This document shows positions 1 to 5,942 of a DNA stretch of 7,801 nucleotides, piece after piece. Every line of letters begins with the position of its first letter. The first letter of the stretch is position 1. The position numbers and the translations under genes were made by a program. The stretch spans positions 1 through 7,801 of the forward strand of contig VAXK01000022.1 of the NCBI GenBank assembly GCA_005885565.1, written 5' to 3'. The notes below the pieces were generated by a model. That model saw only the letters and a list, made by a program, of their open reading frames with translations, did no database searches and was not told where the DNA came from. This DNA comes from Actinomycetota bacterium (GTDB taxonomy: Bacteria; Actinomycetota; Thermoleophilia; Gaiellales; Gaiellaceae).

Positions 1-1
1 C

Positions 2-871
2 GACCAGATCCGCATCGACGCCGTCCGCGAGCTGCGGCGCGACCTGCACATGCGCCCCTTCGAGGCGGACCGCCGCGTCTACCTCGTGCTCGGCGCCGAC
101 GTGATGAACGAGGACGCCGCCGACGCGCTGCTCAAGGACCTCGAGGAGCCGCCGTCCTACGCGGTCATCGTCCTCGTCGCGAACGACCTCGGCCCGCTGC
201 CGGAGACGATCCGCTCGCGGTGCCAGCTCGTGCCGTTTCGGCGCTTGTCCGAGCGGGCGGTGCGGGAGGAGATCGTGCGTCGCGCTCCTGGGCTCGACGA
301 GGAGGAGCAGACGACGCTCGCGCGGCTCGCGGCCGGCCGGCTCGACCGCATGGAGCGGCTGCTCGACCCCGCCGCGGCCGAGGGGCGGACGGCGCTCCTC
401 GACGTCGCGCGCAGCGTCTACCGCGATCCGGGCTTCGAGCCCGCCGACGCGGCCGGCCGGCTGATGGAGCTCGTGCGCGCGCGCGGGTCCGCCGCACGCG
501 ACGCCGCGCAGGAGGCGCTCGAGGGGTTCGAGCTTCCGTCTCGCGAAGCCGAGCAGCGCGTGAGGCGCGCGCAGCGCGGGGCCGAGCGCGAGGAGCTCCT
601 CGCGACCCTGGAGGAGCTCGCGGCGTGGTACCGCGACCTCGTCGTCGTCGGCGCGGGAGCGGACGGCGCGGTCGTCCACTCCGATCGGCTGGAGGAGCTC
701 CGCGAGGACGCGACGCGGGAGCGTGTCGCCGGAGCCGAGCGTGCGTGCGAGGTGGTGCGGAAGACCTGGCGCGACGCGGAGGAGCTCCAAGTGAACGCGA
801 GCCTGGCGCTGGAGGCGCTCCTGATCGAGCTCCGCGGCGCCCTCACAAGCCTCGCGCCTATCCCCCTTTAG
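2..871 (+). CDS. holB: DNA polymerase III subunit delta' (clamp loader), 5'-truncated by window edge
   Basis: This is the C-terminal 289 residues of a clamp-loader delta prime subunit, which helps the gamma/tau-delta complex load the beta sliding clamp on primed DNA. The frame is open from base 2, so the start and roughly the first 90-100 residues (P-loop-like and zinc-binding part) lie outside the window. Family hallmarks are the opening IRIDAVRELRRDL, then RRVYLVLGADVMNEDAADAL, the LLKDLEEPP box, and TIRSRC with the Ser-Arg-Cys triplet at bases 215-223. In clamp loaders the arginine of that SRC motif acts on the ATP site of the neighbouring subunit. The rest is helical, as expected for the lid and collar domains, with a WYRDL segment near the collar. 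It ends at TAG 869-871, 38 nt before the sigma-factor gene on the same strand. DnaX is an alternative, but there is no long tau-like C-terminal extension. Confidence 0.9.
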   Translation, partial: DQIRIDAVRELRRDLHMRPFEADRRVYLVLGADVMNEDAADALLKDLEEPPSYAVIVLVANDLGPLPETIRSRCQLVPFRRLSERAVREEIVRRAPGLDEEEQTTLARLAAGRLDRMERLLDPAAAEGRTALLDVARSVYRDPGFEPADAAGRLMELVRARGSAARDAAQEALEGFELPSREAEQRVRRAQRGAEREELLATLEELAAWYRDLVVVGAGADGAVVHSDRLEELREDATRERVAGAERACEVVRKTWRDAEELQVNASLALEALLIELRGALTSLAPIPL

Positions 872-909
872 GGCGAGTCCGTGCGTGCCGATCCCCACCA
901 GAGTGAGAG

Positions 910-2049
910 GTGGGAGTGGCCGCGCTTCCTGAAACCGTTCGGGCGACCGATCTCTACGAGCGCTATGCGTCTCGTCTCTACGGCTTTTGCCTCCACCGCC
1001 TCGGCAGCCGCGAGGAGGCCGAGGACGCCGTCCAGACGACCTTCCTGAACGCGTTTCGGGGGCTCTCGCGCGGCGTCGTTCCCGCCTCGGAGTCGGCCTG
1101 GCTGTTCAAGATCGCGGAGAACGTCTGCCTGTCGCGGCACCGGGCGGCCTTCCGGCGCCGCCGCGTGGAGGCGCCCGGCGACCTGGCCGCGGTCGAGGAC
1201 ACCGTCGCCGCGCCGGCGAGAGCCGACGACGAGCTGATCCCGCTCGAGGACGCCCTCGCGGAGATGCCCGACGCGCAGCGGCGCGCGCTCCTCCTGCGCG
1301 AGTGGCAAGGCCTGTCGTACCGCGAGATCGCGGCCGAGCTCCAGGTCTCGCAGTCGGCCGTCGAGACGCTGATCTTCCGCGCCCGGCGCAGCCTCGCCCG
1401 CCGGCTGGAGGCGCCGCGCGAGCGCCTGCGTCGCGTGGGCCAGGCGATCGACGTCGGCGCCGCGCTCAGCGCCTTGAAGGGAGCGCTGTCGACGGGGGCC
1501 GTGGTCAAGGCGGCGGTCGCCGGCGTCGCGCTGACCGGGCTCGTCGCCGGAATCGCGGTCGATCCTCCGCAGTTGCGGCGGCACCACGCCCCTCCGGCTC
1601 CGGCTGGGCCGGTGAAGCAGCGACACGTGACGCGTGCCGCTCCACAGCGGGTCGACGCGCCGCGGCCGAGCTTTGCGCCCACGTCGCAGCAGCACGTAGT
1701 GCGTGGAGAGGCCCGGCCGAAGCATGCCGCCGCGGCGAAACGGCACGTGGTCGTCGTCCCGGCCCCGCCTCGAGCCGTGGCGCCGACACCGTCGCCGCCT
1801 GCGGCGTCTCCGCCTCCGCCCGAGCCGGTTCCGGCGAGCGAGCCCGAGGCTCCGAAGGCCAACGCGCACGGGCAACAACCTGAGAAGACGAAGCCCGTCG
1901 GCAAGCCAGCGTCGCAGCCCTCGACTGCCAAGTCGGAGAAAGAGCCGAAGCCGAAGGCCGACGAGCCGAGCGAGTCAGGGCCGCCCGCCGACAAGGGCCC
2001 GCCCACCGACCTCGGCGCGCAGGGCAAGGCGAACGGCAAGAACAAGTAA
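910..2049 (+). CDS. ECF-type RNA polymerase sigma factor with C-terminal membrane anchor and Pro/Lys-rich tail
   Basis: A 379-residue sigma-70 family protein with three parts. Residues about 14-82 are region 2 (DLYERYASRLYGFCLHRLG, then EEAEDAVQTTFLNAF), which binds core polymerase and the -10 element. Residues about 112-165 are region 4, with the helix-turn-helix GLSYREIAAELQVSQSAVET. After a basic linker, residues about 198-217 form one hydrophobic segment (VVKAAVAGVALTGLVAGIAV). Residues 218-379 are a low-complexity Pro/Ala/Lys/Glu tail with no Cys or recognisable fold. The first two parts are a complete ECF sigma factor of about 170 residues; the remainder more than doubles it. With the N-terminus inside, the tail would cross the cell wall. 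The start is GTG at 910; GTG at 916 is also possible, and the purine-rich GAGTGAGAGG just upstream does not decide. No anti-sigma gene adjoins it; the tail may do that job (inference). The target promoter is unknown. Confidence 0.87.
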   Translation: MGVAALPETVRATDLYERYASRLYGFCLHRLGSREEAEDAVQTTFLNAFRGLSRGVVPASESAWLFKIAENVCLSRHRAAFRRRRVEAPGDLAAVEDTVAAPARADDELIPLEDALAEMPDAQRRALLLREWQGLSYREIAAELQVSQSAVETLIFRARRSLARRLEAPRERLRRVGQAIDVGAALSALKGALSTGAVVKAAVAGVALTGLVAGIAVDPPQLRRHHAPPAPAGPVKQRHVTRAAPQRVDAPRPSFAPTSQQHVVRGEARPKHAAAAKRHVVVVPAPPRAVAPTPSPPAASPPPPEPVPASEPEAPKANAHGQQPEKTKPVGKPASQPSTAKSEKEPKPKADEPSESGPPADKGPPTDLGAQGKANGKNK

Positions 2050-2055
2050 CGCCGC

Positions 2056-2061
2056 TAGACT
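2056..2061 (+). promoter_or_regulatory. Putative -10 box (TAGACT) for tRNA-Thr
   Basis: TAGACT matches the TANNNT core of housekeeping -10 elements and ends 11 nt before the mature tRNA 5' end, in the 23-nt gap after the sigma-factor stop. No convincing -35 is visible at the usual distance, because that DNA is the coding end of the sigma gene. Read-through from the upstream gene is an alternative source of the tRNA. Confidence 0.35.
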
Positions 2062-2072
2062 GAGCGCCTCGC

Positions 2073-2145
2073 GCCGACGTAGCTCAGCTGGTAGAGCACT
2101 TCACTCGTAATGAAGGGGTCCCCGGTTCGAGTCCGGGCGTCGGCT
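2073..2145 (+). tRNA. tRNA-Thr (anticodon CGT)
   Basis: A full cloverleaf is visible. The acceptor stem pairs GCCGACG (2073-2079) with CGTCGGC (2138-2144) over 7 bp, followed by discriminator T at 2145. The D stem is GCTC/GAGC. The anticodon stem is CTTCA/TGAAG around the loop CTCGTAA, giving anticodon CGT at 2106-2108, which reads the Thr codon ACG, common in such GC-rich genes. The variable loop is GGGTC, and the T arm is CCCGG-TTCGAGT-CCGGG. CCA is not encoded; the 3' end reads on into CTGGC. No integrase or repeated attachment sequence is present nearby, so I see no sign that this tRNA is a used integration site here. Confidence 0.97.
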
Positions 2146-2259
2146 CTGGCAGGGACCCGTCGCATCGCGTCTTCCGTAGAGGTTTGTTGATCCACTGGAC
2201 GCGGCGGCAACACGTTCAGACCACCGTCGGCAGGGCCGGCGAGAAGGGGGAGAGATCAC

Positions 2260-2832
2260 ATGAAGCGGCTCATCATCGGTCTGCTCGCGGTCGCGGCGCT
2301 GACGTGCTCTTCCGCGGCGCTCGCCGAGGGTACGAAGACAGTGTCCGGCCAGCTCTCGGGCGAGTCGGAGTGGCAGCCACCGTTCATCCGGACGACGGCG
2401 TGGACGATCCACGGCACGTACACCAGCGACGCCCTCGGGAGCGGGACCTACTCCGGGGCGCTCGCGACCAACCACGACGTCGTGGACGCCTCCGTCGAAG
2501 CGCCTGCCGGATGCTTTGCGGCGTTCCTCGTTCCCTGCCAGAGCCCGCGCTTCGCCGTCACCGGCTCGGTGACGTTCACGAGCGACAAGGGCGCGAGCAT
2601 CACCGGCACGGTCGCACCCGGGAGTTGGGTCGTCGAAGCAGATGCCTTCCCGAGCACCGGGTACACCTTCGATCTCACGCTCGAGCTGAGCGGCGGGACG
2701 CGGCGGTTCAAGCACCTCACCGGCTCGTTGTCGCTCTCGTACCAGAGCCAGGACCAGATTGGCATCGGCTGCGGATTCGACTGCGGCAAGAACTTGGACT
2801 TCGGAACCCTCACCGGGTCGATCGGTCACTGA
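2260..2832 (+). CDS. Secreted small beta-rich protein of unknown function
   Basis: A 190-residue predicted exported protein. ATG 2260 follows the Shine-Dalgarno AAGGGGGAG (2244-2252) at good spacing. Residues 1-22 are a classical signal peptide: MKR, a hydrophobic core, then ALA before the likely cleavage at residue 22. The mature part alternates polar and hydrophobic residues with Gly/Thr/Ser turns (GTYTSDALGSGTYSGAL, GSVTFTSDKGASITGTV, TFDLTLELSGGTRRFKHLTG). This suggests a beta-barrel or sandwich of about 168 residues; the GGTRRFKHLTGS stretch resembles a turn found in small secreted actinobacterial beta-barrel proteins (from memory, unverified). Four cysteines (85, 93, 171, 175) sit as two close pairs and could form disulfides outside the cell. 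No catalytic motif is recognisable. It stands alone between the tRNA and a strong terminator, so it is probably a single-gene transcript. Confidence 0.82.
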   Translation: MKRLIIGLLAVAALTCSSAALAEGTKTVSGQLSGESEWQPPFIRTTAWTIHGTYTSDALGSGTYSGALATNHDVVDASVEAPAGCFAAFLVPCQSPRFAVTGSVTFTSDKGASITGTVAPGSWVVEADAFPSTGYTFDLTLELSGGTRRFKHLTGSLSLSYQSQDQIGIGCGFDCGKNLDFGTLTGSIGH

Positions 2833-2855
2833 GCCCATAGCCGGCTCGCCTCTCC

Positions 2856-2892
2856 GGGCCGAGTCATCTGCCCTTTCGGGCTGACTCGGCTC
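2856..2892 (+). terminator. Stem-loop transcription terminator
   Basis: GCCGAGTCA (2858-2866) pairs perfectly with TGACTCGGC (2882-2890). Inside it, GCCC (2870-2873) pairs with GGGC (2878-2881) around the loop TTTC, leaving a 3-nt TCT bulge on the 5' side. One G-T and one G-C pair can extend the base outward. The following DNA (TCGCTGTCGTTGTT) is T-rich for this genome but not a clean T run. It lies 23 nt after the secreted-protein stop and before the next gene, so it most likely ends that transcript. Confidence 0.75.
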
Positions 2893-2911
2893 GCTGTCGT
2901 TGTTCCCGGGT

Positions 2912-2917
2912 TAGAGT
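2912..2917 (+). promoter_or_regulatory. Possible -10 box (TAGAGT) for the small helical protein gene
   Basis: TAGAGT lies just after the terminator and 23 nt before the TTG start at 2941, with GGAG at 2927-2930 in between as a possible ribosome binding site. No good -35 is seen 16-18 nt upstream, where the sequence belongs to the terminator stem and its tail. It is supported mainly by position, because the gene needs its own promoter after a strong terminator. Confidence 0.3.
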
Positions 2918-2940
2918 GATCTCGCCGGAGCCCCAGCGGC

Positions 2941-3261
2941 TTGTCGATGACGTCGCAGGGGACCCCACACGGTCGCTTCACCAGAGCCGTCGCGAACGGC
3001 AACCTTCGCGGCGCCGAGATGGCTGCCCGCGAGCTCGGCCGGCTCAGCCTCGACGACGCGCTCCGGCTTTGCCTCCTCCTCGCCGAGCACGACCCCGCAC
3101 GCTTCGACCGCGCCGCGTTGCGCTGGCTCGAGCGTTATATCGCCGAGCGGCTGCCTCCGCTCGCCGAGATCGCGCTCGCGGCGATGGCCTTCGCCGAGGT
3201 CAGGTACGGCGACCGGCAGACCGGCGCCGCGAGCCTCGAGCGCCTCGCGCGCCGGCTGTAG
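2941..3261 (+). CDS. Small helical protein of unknown function
   Basis: A protein of 106 residues from TTG 2941, or 104 from ATG 2947. GGAG at 2927-2930 is 10 nt before the TTG and 16 nt before the ATG, so the TTG is slightly favoured. The sequence is almost wholly amphipathic helix: GRFTRAVANGNLRGAEMAAR, then ELGRLSLDDALRLCLLLAEH, then DPARFDRAALRWLERYIAER, then a final helix about 72-88. The pattern of aromatic and Leu residues, and the phrase ARELGRLSLDDAL, resemble a widespread actinobacterial helical hypothetical family (from memory, no function known to me). There is no signal peptide, membrane segment or catalytic motif, so it is probably cytosolic. It ends at TAG 3259-3261, 1 nt from the stop of the convergent metG. 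Confidence 0.72.
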   Translation: MSMTSQGTPHGRFTRAVANGNLRGAEMAARELGRLSLDDALRLCLLLAEHDPARFDRAALRWLERYIAERLPPLAEIALAAMAFAEVRYGDRQTGAASLERLARRL

Positions 3262-3262
3262 C

Positions 3263-5014
3263 TCAGACCGGGTCGAGCTTCTTGAACAACGGCGACGGCT
3301 CGCGCAGCTTCCGGCCGGCTGCGAGGTCGGTCGGCGCCCACCCCATACGCCACTCCGTGTAGTCGCCGGTGAGGATCGTGTGCGTCCCGCCGCCGGGCTC
3401 GGTGACGTCACGAAACTCGAGCGGGCCTGCGAGCACGTCGTCGTAGCCGAGCAGCTCGTGGACACGCTGGCTCGTGAACGGCAGGAACGGCGTGAAGAGG
3501 ACCTTCAAGCTGTCGACGCAGCGAAGCGCGACGTTCAGCACGGTCGCCGCCCGCTCCCGGTCGGTCTTGATCGTCACCCAAGGCGCCTGCTCCGAGACGT
3601 ACTGGTTCGCCAGAGTCGAGGCGCGCATCGCCTCGGCGAGCGCCGCCTTGAACCGTGCCTGCTCGATCAGCTCGCCGACGACCTCGAACGCCGCCTCGAC
3701 GCCGGCCAGCACCGCTCGGTCTGCGTCCGTCGGCTCACCCGCTCGCGGAACCTCGCCGAAGTTCCGGTAGGCGTTGGTGAGCGTGCGATTGACGAGGTTG
3801 CCCCAGTTCGCGAGCAGCTCGTCGTTGTTGCGGCGGACGAACTCGGCCCACGTGAACTCCGTGTCCTGCGTCTCCGGTCCCGCGGCGGTGAGGTAGTAGC
3901 GAACCGTGTCCGGGTCGTAGCGCTCGAGGACGTCGCGAACGTTGACGCCGACGCCGCGGCTTGCGGAGAACTGCTCCTCTCCGAGTCGCAGGAACTCGCT
4001 CGCGACGACCTCGTCCGGTAGGTGCAGCGGGCCGCGCCCCGCGCCGTACTCGCCTCCCTCTCCGTAGCAGAGCAGCATGCTGGGCCAGATCACGGTGTGG
4101 AAGACGATGTTGTCCTTGCCCATGAAGTAGGCGTGCGTGGAGTCGTCGTTCTGCCACCACTCGCGCCAGGACTCGGGCTCGCCGCGGTTCGCTGCGCACT
4201 CGACCGACGCCGATAGGTAGCCGATCACGGCGTCGAACCAGACGTAGATCCGCTTCGTCTCCGCGGGATAGCCCTCCACGGGAACCGGGATCCCCCAGTC
4301 GATGTCGCGTGTCATCGCCCTCGGCTTCAGCTCGTCGACGAGCGCGAGCGAGAAGTTCCGGACGTTCGGCCGCCAGCTCGTCTTCGACTCGATCCACGGA
4401 CGCAGCCGCTCGGCGAACATCGGCAGGTTGAGGAACAGGTGCGTCGTCTCGCGAAACTCGGGCGTCGTCCCGTCGATGATCGACCGCGGGTTGATCAGGT
4501 CGACGGGGTCGAGCTGGTTCCCGCAGTTGTCGCACTGGTCGCCGCGCGCGCGGGGATAGCCGCAGATCGGGCACGTGCCCTCGATGTACCGGTCGGGCAG
4601 CGTGTTCCCCGTGGTGGCCGAGAACGCGCCCAGCGTCCGCTGCTCGATCAGGCATCCGTGGTCGTACAGCGTGCGGAAGAGATCCTGCGTGACGCGCGCA
4701 TGGTTCTCGGTGGTCGTGCGGGTGAAGCAGTCGTAGGTGATCCCGAGATCGCGTAGGTCCTCGCGGATCGAGCGGTTGTACCGCTCGGCGATCTCGGCCG
4801 GCGAGACGCCTTCCCGGTCGGCCGCGACCATCACCGGGGTCCCGTGCTCGTCCGTCCCGCTCACCATCAGAACGTCGTTCCCGCGCAGCCGGTGGTAGCG
4901 CGCGTAGATGTCGGACGGTATGGCGAAGCCGACCACGTGCCCGAGATGTCTCGCGCCGCTCGCGTACGGCCACGCGGGCGCGACGAGGATCTTCCTGGGC
5001 TGCTGCGGCGACAA
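3263..5014 (-). CDS. metG: Methionine--tRNA ligase
   Basis: A 583-residue class I aminoacyl-tRNA synthetase that charges tRNA-Met, including the initiator, in the cytosol. The Rossmann core begins at once (KILVAPAWPYASGARHLGH), with the HIGH signature as HLGH (23-26). A four-cysteine zinc knuckle lies at 148, 151, 161 and 164. YVWFDAVIGYLSA (257-269) is the conserved second-half Rossmann motif, and the anticodon-binding helical domain includes NLVNR and APWV with W479. The usual KMSKS loop reads QFSAS (348-352), followed by RGVGVNVRDVLERYDPDTVRYYL. There is no C-terminal tRNA-binding (EMAP-like) extension. The start is TTG 5014: it is the only start between the in-frame TAG at 5027-5029 and the first conserved strand. 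No Shine-Dalgarno precedes it, so translation may be leaderless or follow re-initiation from the gene ending 12 nt upstream. Confidence 0.96.
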   Translation of the reverse strand: MSPQQPRKILVAPAWPYASGARHLGHVVGFAIPSDIYARYHRLRGNDVLMVSGTDEHGTPVMVAADREGVSPAEIAERYNRSIREDLRDLGITYDCFTRTTTENHARVTQDLFRTLYDHGCLIEQRTLGAFSATTGNTLPDRYIEGTCPICGYPRARGDQCDNCGNQLDPVDLINPRSIIDGTTPEFRETTHLFLNLPMFAERLRPWIESKTSWRPNVRNFSLALVDELKPRAMTRDIDWGIPVPVEGYPAETKRIYVWFDAVIGYLSASVECAANRGEPESWREWWQNDDSTHAYFMGKDNIVFHTVIWPSMLLCYGEGGEYGAGRGPLHLPDEVVASEFLRLGEEQFSASRGVGVNVRDVLERYDPDTVRYYLTAAGPETQDTEFTWAEFVRRNNDELLANWGNLVNRTLTNAYRNFGEVPRAGEPTDADRAVLAGVEAAFEVVGELIEQARFKAALAEAMRASTLANQYVSEQAPWVTIKTDRERAATVLNVALRCVDSLKVLFTPFLPFTSQRVHELLGYDDVLAGPLEFRDVTEPGGGTHTILTGDYTEWRMGWAPTDLAAGRKLREPSPLFKKLDPV

Positions 5015-5026
5015 GGGGAGCGAATG

Positions 5027-5572
5027 CTACGCACAGCCTGCGACCAGCCGGAGCCCCGTGACGGGGCGCAACGCCGGGTGTCGAGCACCCCAGTAGCCGA
5101 CTCCGTCGACCATCGCGACGGCGCCGAGCTCGCGCCACGCCGGTCGCGCCGGCCCGCAGAGGCCTTCGAAGAGCGCACGCGCGTGGACGATCGCCTCGCG
5201 CGCCCGCGTCCTCGGAGAAAGGCACCTCGCGTGGGGCATCGTCGCGGTGAGGTACGAGCGCTTGCCGTCGTAGAGGACGAGGTCGACGTCGCCGTCGCGC
5301 TCCAGCCGATACTCGACGATCTGGGCCCGGACGCGCCAAGCCTGCCGCTGGAAGCCGGTCGTGCGCGTGGTCGGCGTCGGGCGCGGACGCGCGAGCCGGT
5401 TGATCGCCGCGATCGTCGTGGCCTTCGGTCGCAGGCGCACGAGGTCCCGCTGCGGGTCGGAGAGCGTCTCGAGACCGGCGCTCTCTCCGCACGTGGCGGC
5501 GGTGCGATGTGCGGCGGCCGTCGACGCCGTGAGGGCGAGGGCGGCGCCGGCGAAGGCAACGGTCGCTTTCAC
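5027..5572 (-). CDS. Secreted protein of unknown function
   Basis: A 181-residue predicted exported protein. GTG 5572 is preceded by AGGAGG about 14 nt upstream, a rather long spacing, and no other start exists in frame nearby. Residues 1-21 form a signal peptide (Lys, Ala/Leu-rich core, STAAA). The mature domain has a recognisable layout: WRVRAQIVEYRLERDGDVDL (79-98), VLYDGKRSYLTATMPHARC, an R-rich helix with ARALFEGLCG, then GAVAMVDGVGYWGARHP and a last strand VTGLRLVAGC. From memory this matches a bacterial secreted family with an E-DGD-HLVL motif and a GVGFFD-H motif; here the His and Phe-Asp positions differ. Its function is not established as far as I know. Cysteines 28, 117, 139 and 180 could pair outside the cell. 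It ends 12 nt before metG on the same strand, so the two are probably co-transcribed. Confidence 0.8.
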   Translation of the reverse strand: MKATVAFAGAALALTASTAAAHRTAATCGESAGLETLSDPQRDLVRLRPKATTIAAINRLARPRPTPTTRTTGFQRQAWRVRAQIVEYRLERDGDVDLVLYDGKRSYLTATMPHARCLSPRTRAREAIVHARALFEGLCGPARPAWRELGAVAMVDGVGYWGARHPALRPVTGLRLVAGCA

Positions 5573-5596
5573 GCTGCGATTCTGACCCTCCTCGGC

Positions 5597-5602
5597 GATA
5601 CT
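5597..5602 (+). promoter_or_regulatory. Putative -10 box (GATACT) for a leaderless start at 5611
   Basis: GATACT matches TATACT/TATAAT-type -10 elements at five of six and four of six positions respectively. It is followed by 8 nt (TCGCCACA) and then the GTG start at 5611, so transcription would begin at or next to the start codon. There is no Shine-Dalgarno before that GTG. The 38-bp gap to the divergent secreted-protein gene leaves no room for a long leader. No clear -35 is seen. Confidence 0.45.
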
Positions 5603-5610
5603 TCGCCACA

Positions 5611-5928
5611 GTGGCCGAGACGCTCGACTCCGCGCTGAAGCGGGAGCTGCACGCCGTCCTCGACTCGCGGCCGGTCACGGAGGCGGAGCTCCGCAGGCTC
5701 TTCGAGGAGGGTCGAGCCTGCGCGCTCATCCTCGCCGGGCAGCTCGAGAAGGAGGAGGAGAGGCTCACCCGGCTGGCCGCCGATCCGGCCGCACCCTTCA
5801 CCGAGCTCGCGGCGACGCTGCGGCGCGTGAACGAGCTTCGGCCCGACCTGGAGGAGCTCCACCGGCTCCTGGACGACCTCGGCGGCCAGGCGCGCCAGCT
5901 GCGCGCGGCCTGGGCCTCGGCGTCGTAG
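5611..5928 (+). CDS. Small helical (coiled-coil) cytosolic protein of unknown function
   Basis: A 105-residue protein, probably all alpha-helical: helix about 4-17, helix 23-55 (EAELRRLFEEGRACALILAG followed by an acidic KEEERL stretch), helix 62-76 and helix 78-102. Leu spacing and alternating Glu/Arg charges suggest a helical hairpin or coiled-coil bundle. One Cys at 37; no signal peptide, membrane segment or catalytic motif. I do not recognise the family. GTG 5611 is chosen because a -10-like GATACT lies 8 nt before it and the frame offers no earlier start with a ribosome binding site; this makes a leaderless mRNA likely. It is divergent from the secreted-protein/metG pair (38 nt between starts) and converges on the signalling operon, with only 14 nt between the stops. 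Confidence 0.75.
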   Translation: MAETLDSALKRELHAVLDSRPVTEAELRRLFEEGRACALILAGQLEKEEERLTRLAADPAAPFTELAATLRRVNELRPDLEELHRLLDDLGGQARQLRAAWASAS

Positions 5929-5942
5929 CGCAAGGGCGACGG

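Noticed and set aside
868..2045. Two long - strand frames opposite the sigma-factor gene
   Set aside because: High GC makes stop codons rare in such frames. Their products are Arg- or Gly/Ala-rich low complexity, and the opposite strand holds clear sigma regions 2 and 4.
1703..2110. A + strand 135-codon frame running into the tRNA
   Set aside because: It is Arg/Ser-rich shadow sequence out of frame with the sigma-factor tail and ends inside the tRNA (RSSAGRALHS, another tRNA artefact).
2073..2145. tRNA-Thr as an integration site for a mobile element
   Set aside because: No integrase, no repeated tRNA 3' end and no change in composition nearby.
2187..2228. Promoter-like pairs (TTGATC with ACACGT, or GGCAAC with CGTC) before the secreted-protein gene
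   Set aside because: The first has a poor -10; the second, an ECF-style pair, has a 13-nt spacer that is too short. The gene surely has a promoter or tRNA read-through, but I cannot place it.
2101..2838. A 245-codon - strand reading frame over the secreted-protein gene and the tRNA
   Set aside because: Its C-terminus (PDSNRGPLHYE) is the familiar artefact made by translating the antisense of a tRNA. The + strand gene has a signal peptide and ribosome binding site, whereas this frame has no domain.
3735..5933. A 732-codon - strand frame overlapping metG and its neighbours
   Set aside because: It is out of frame with metG, rich in Arg/Pro, has no domain, and runs antisense or out of frame through three better supported genes.
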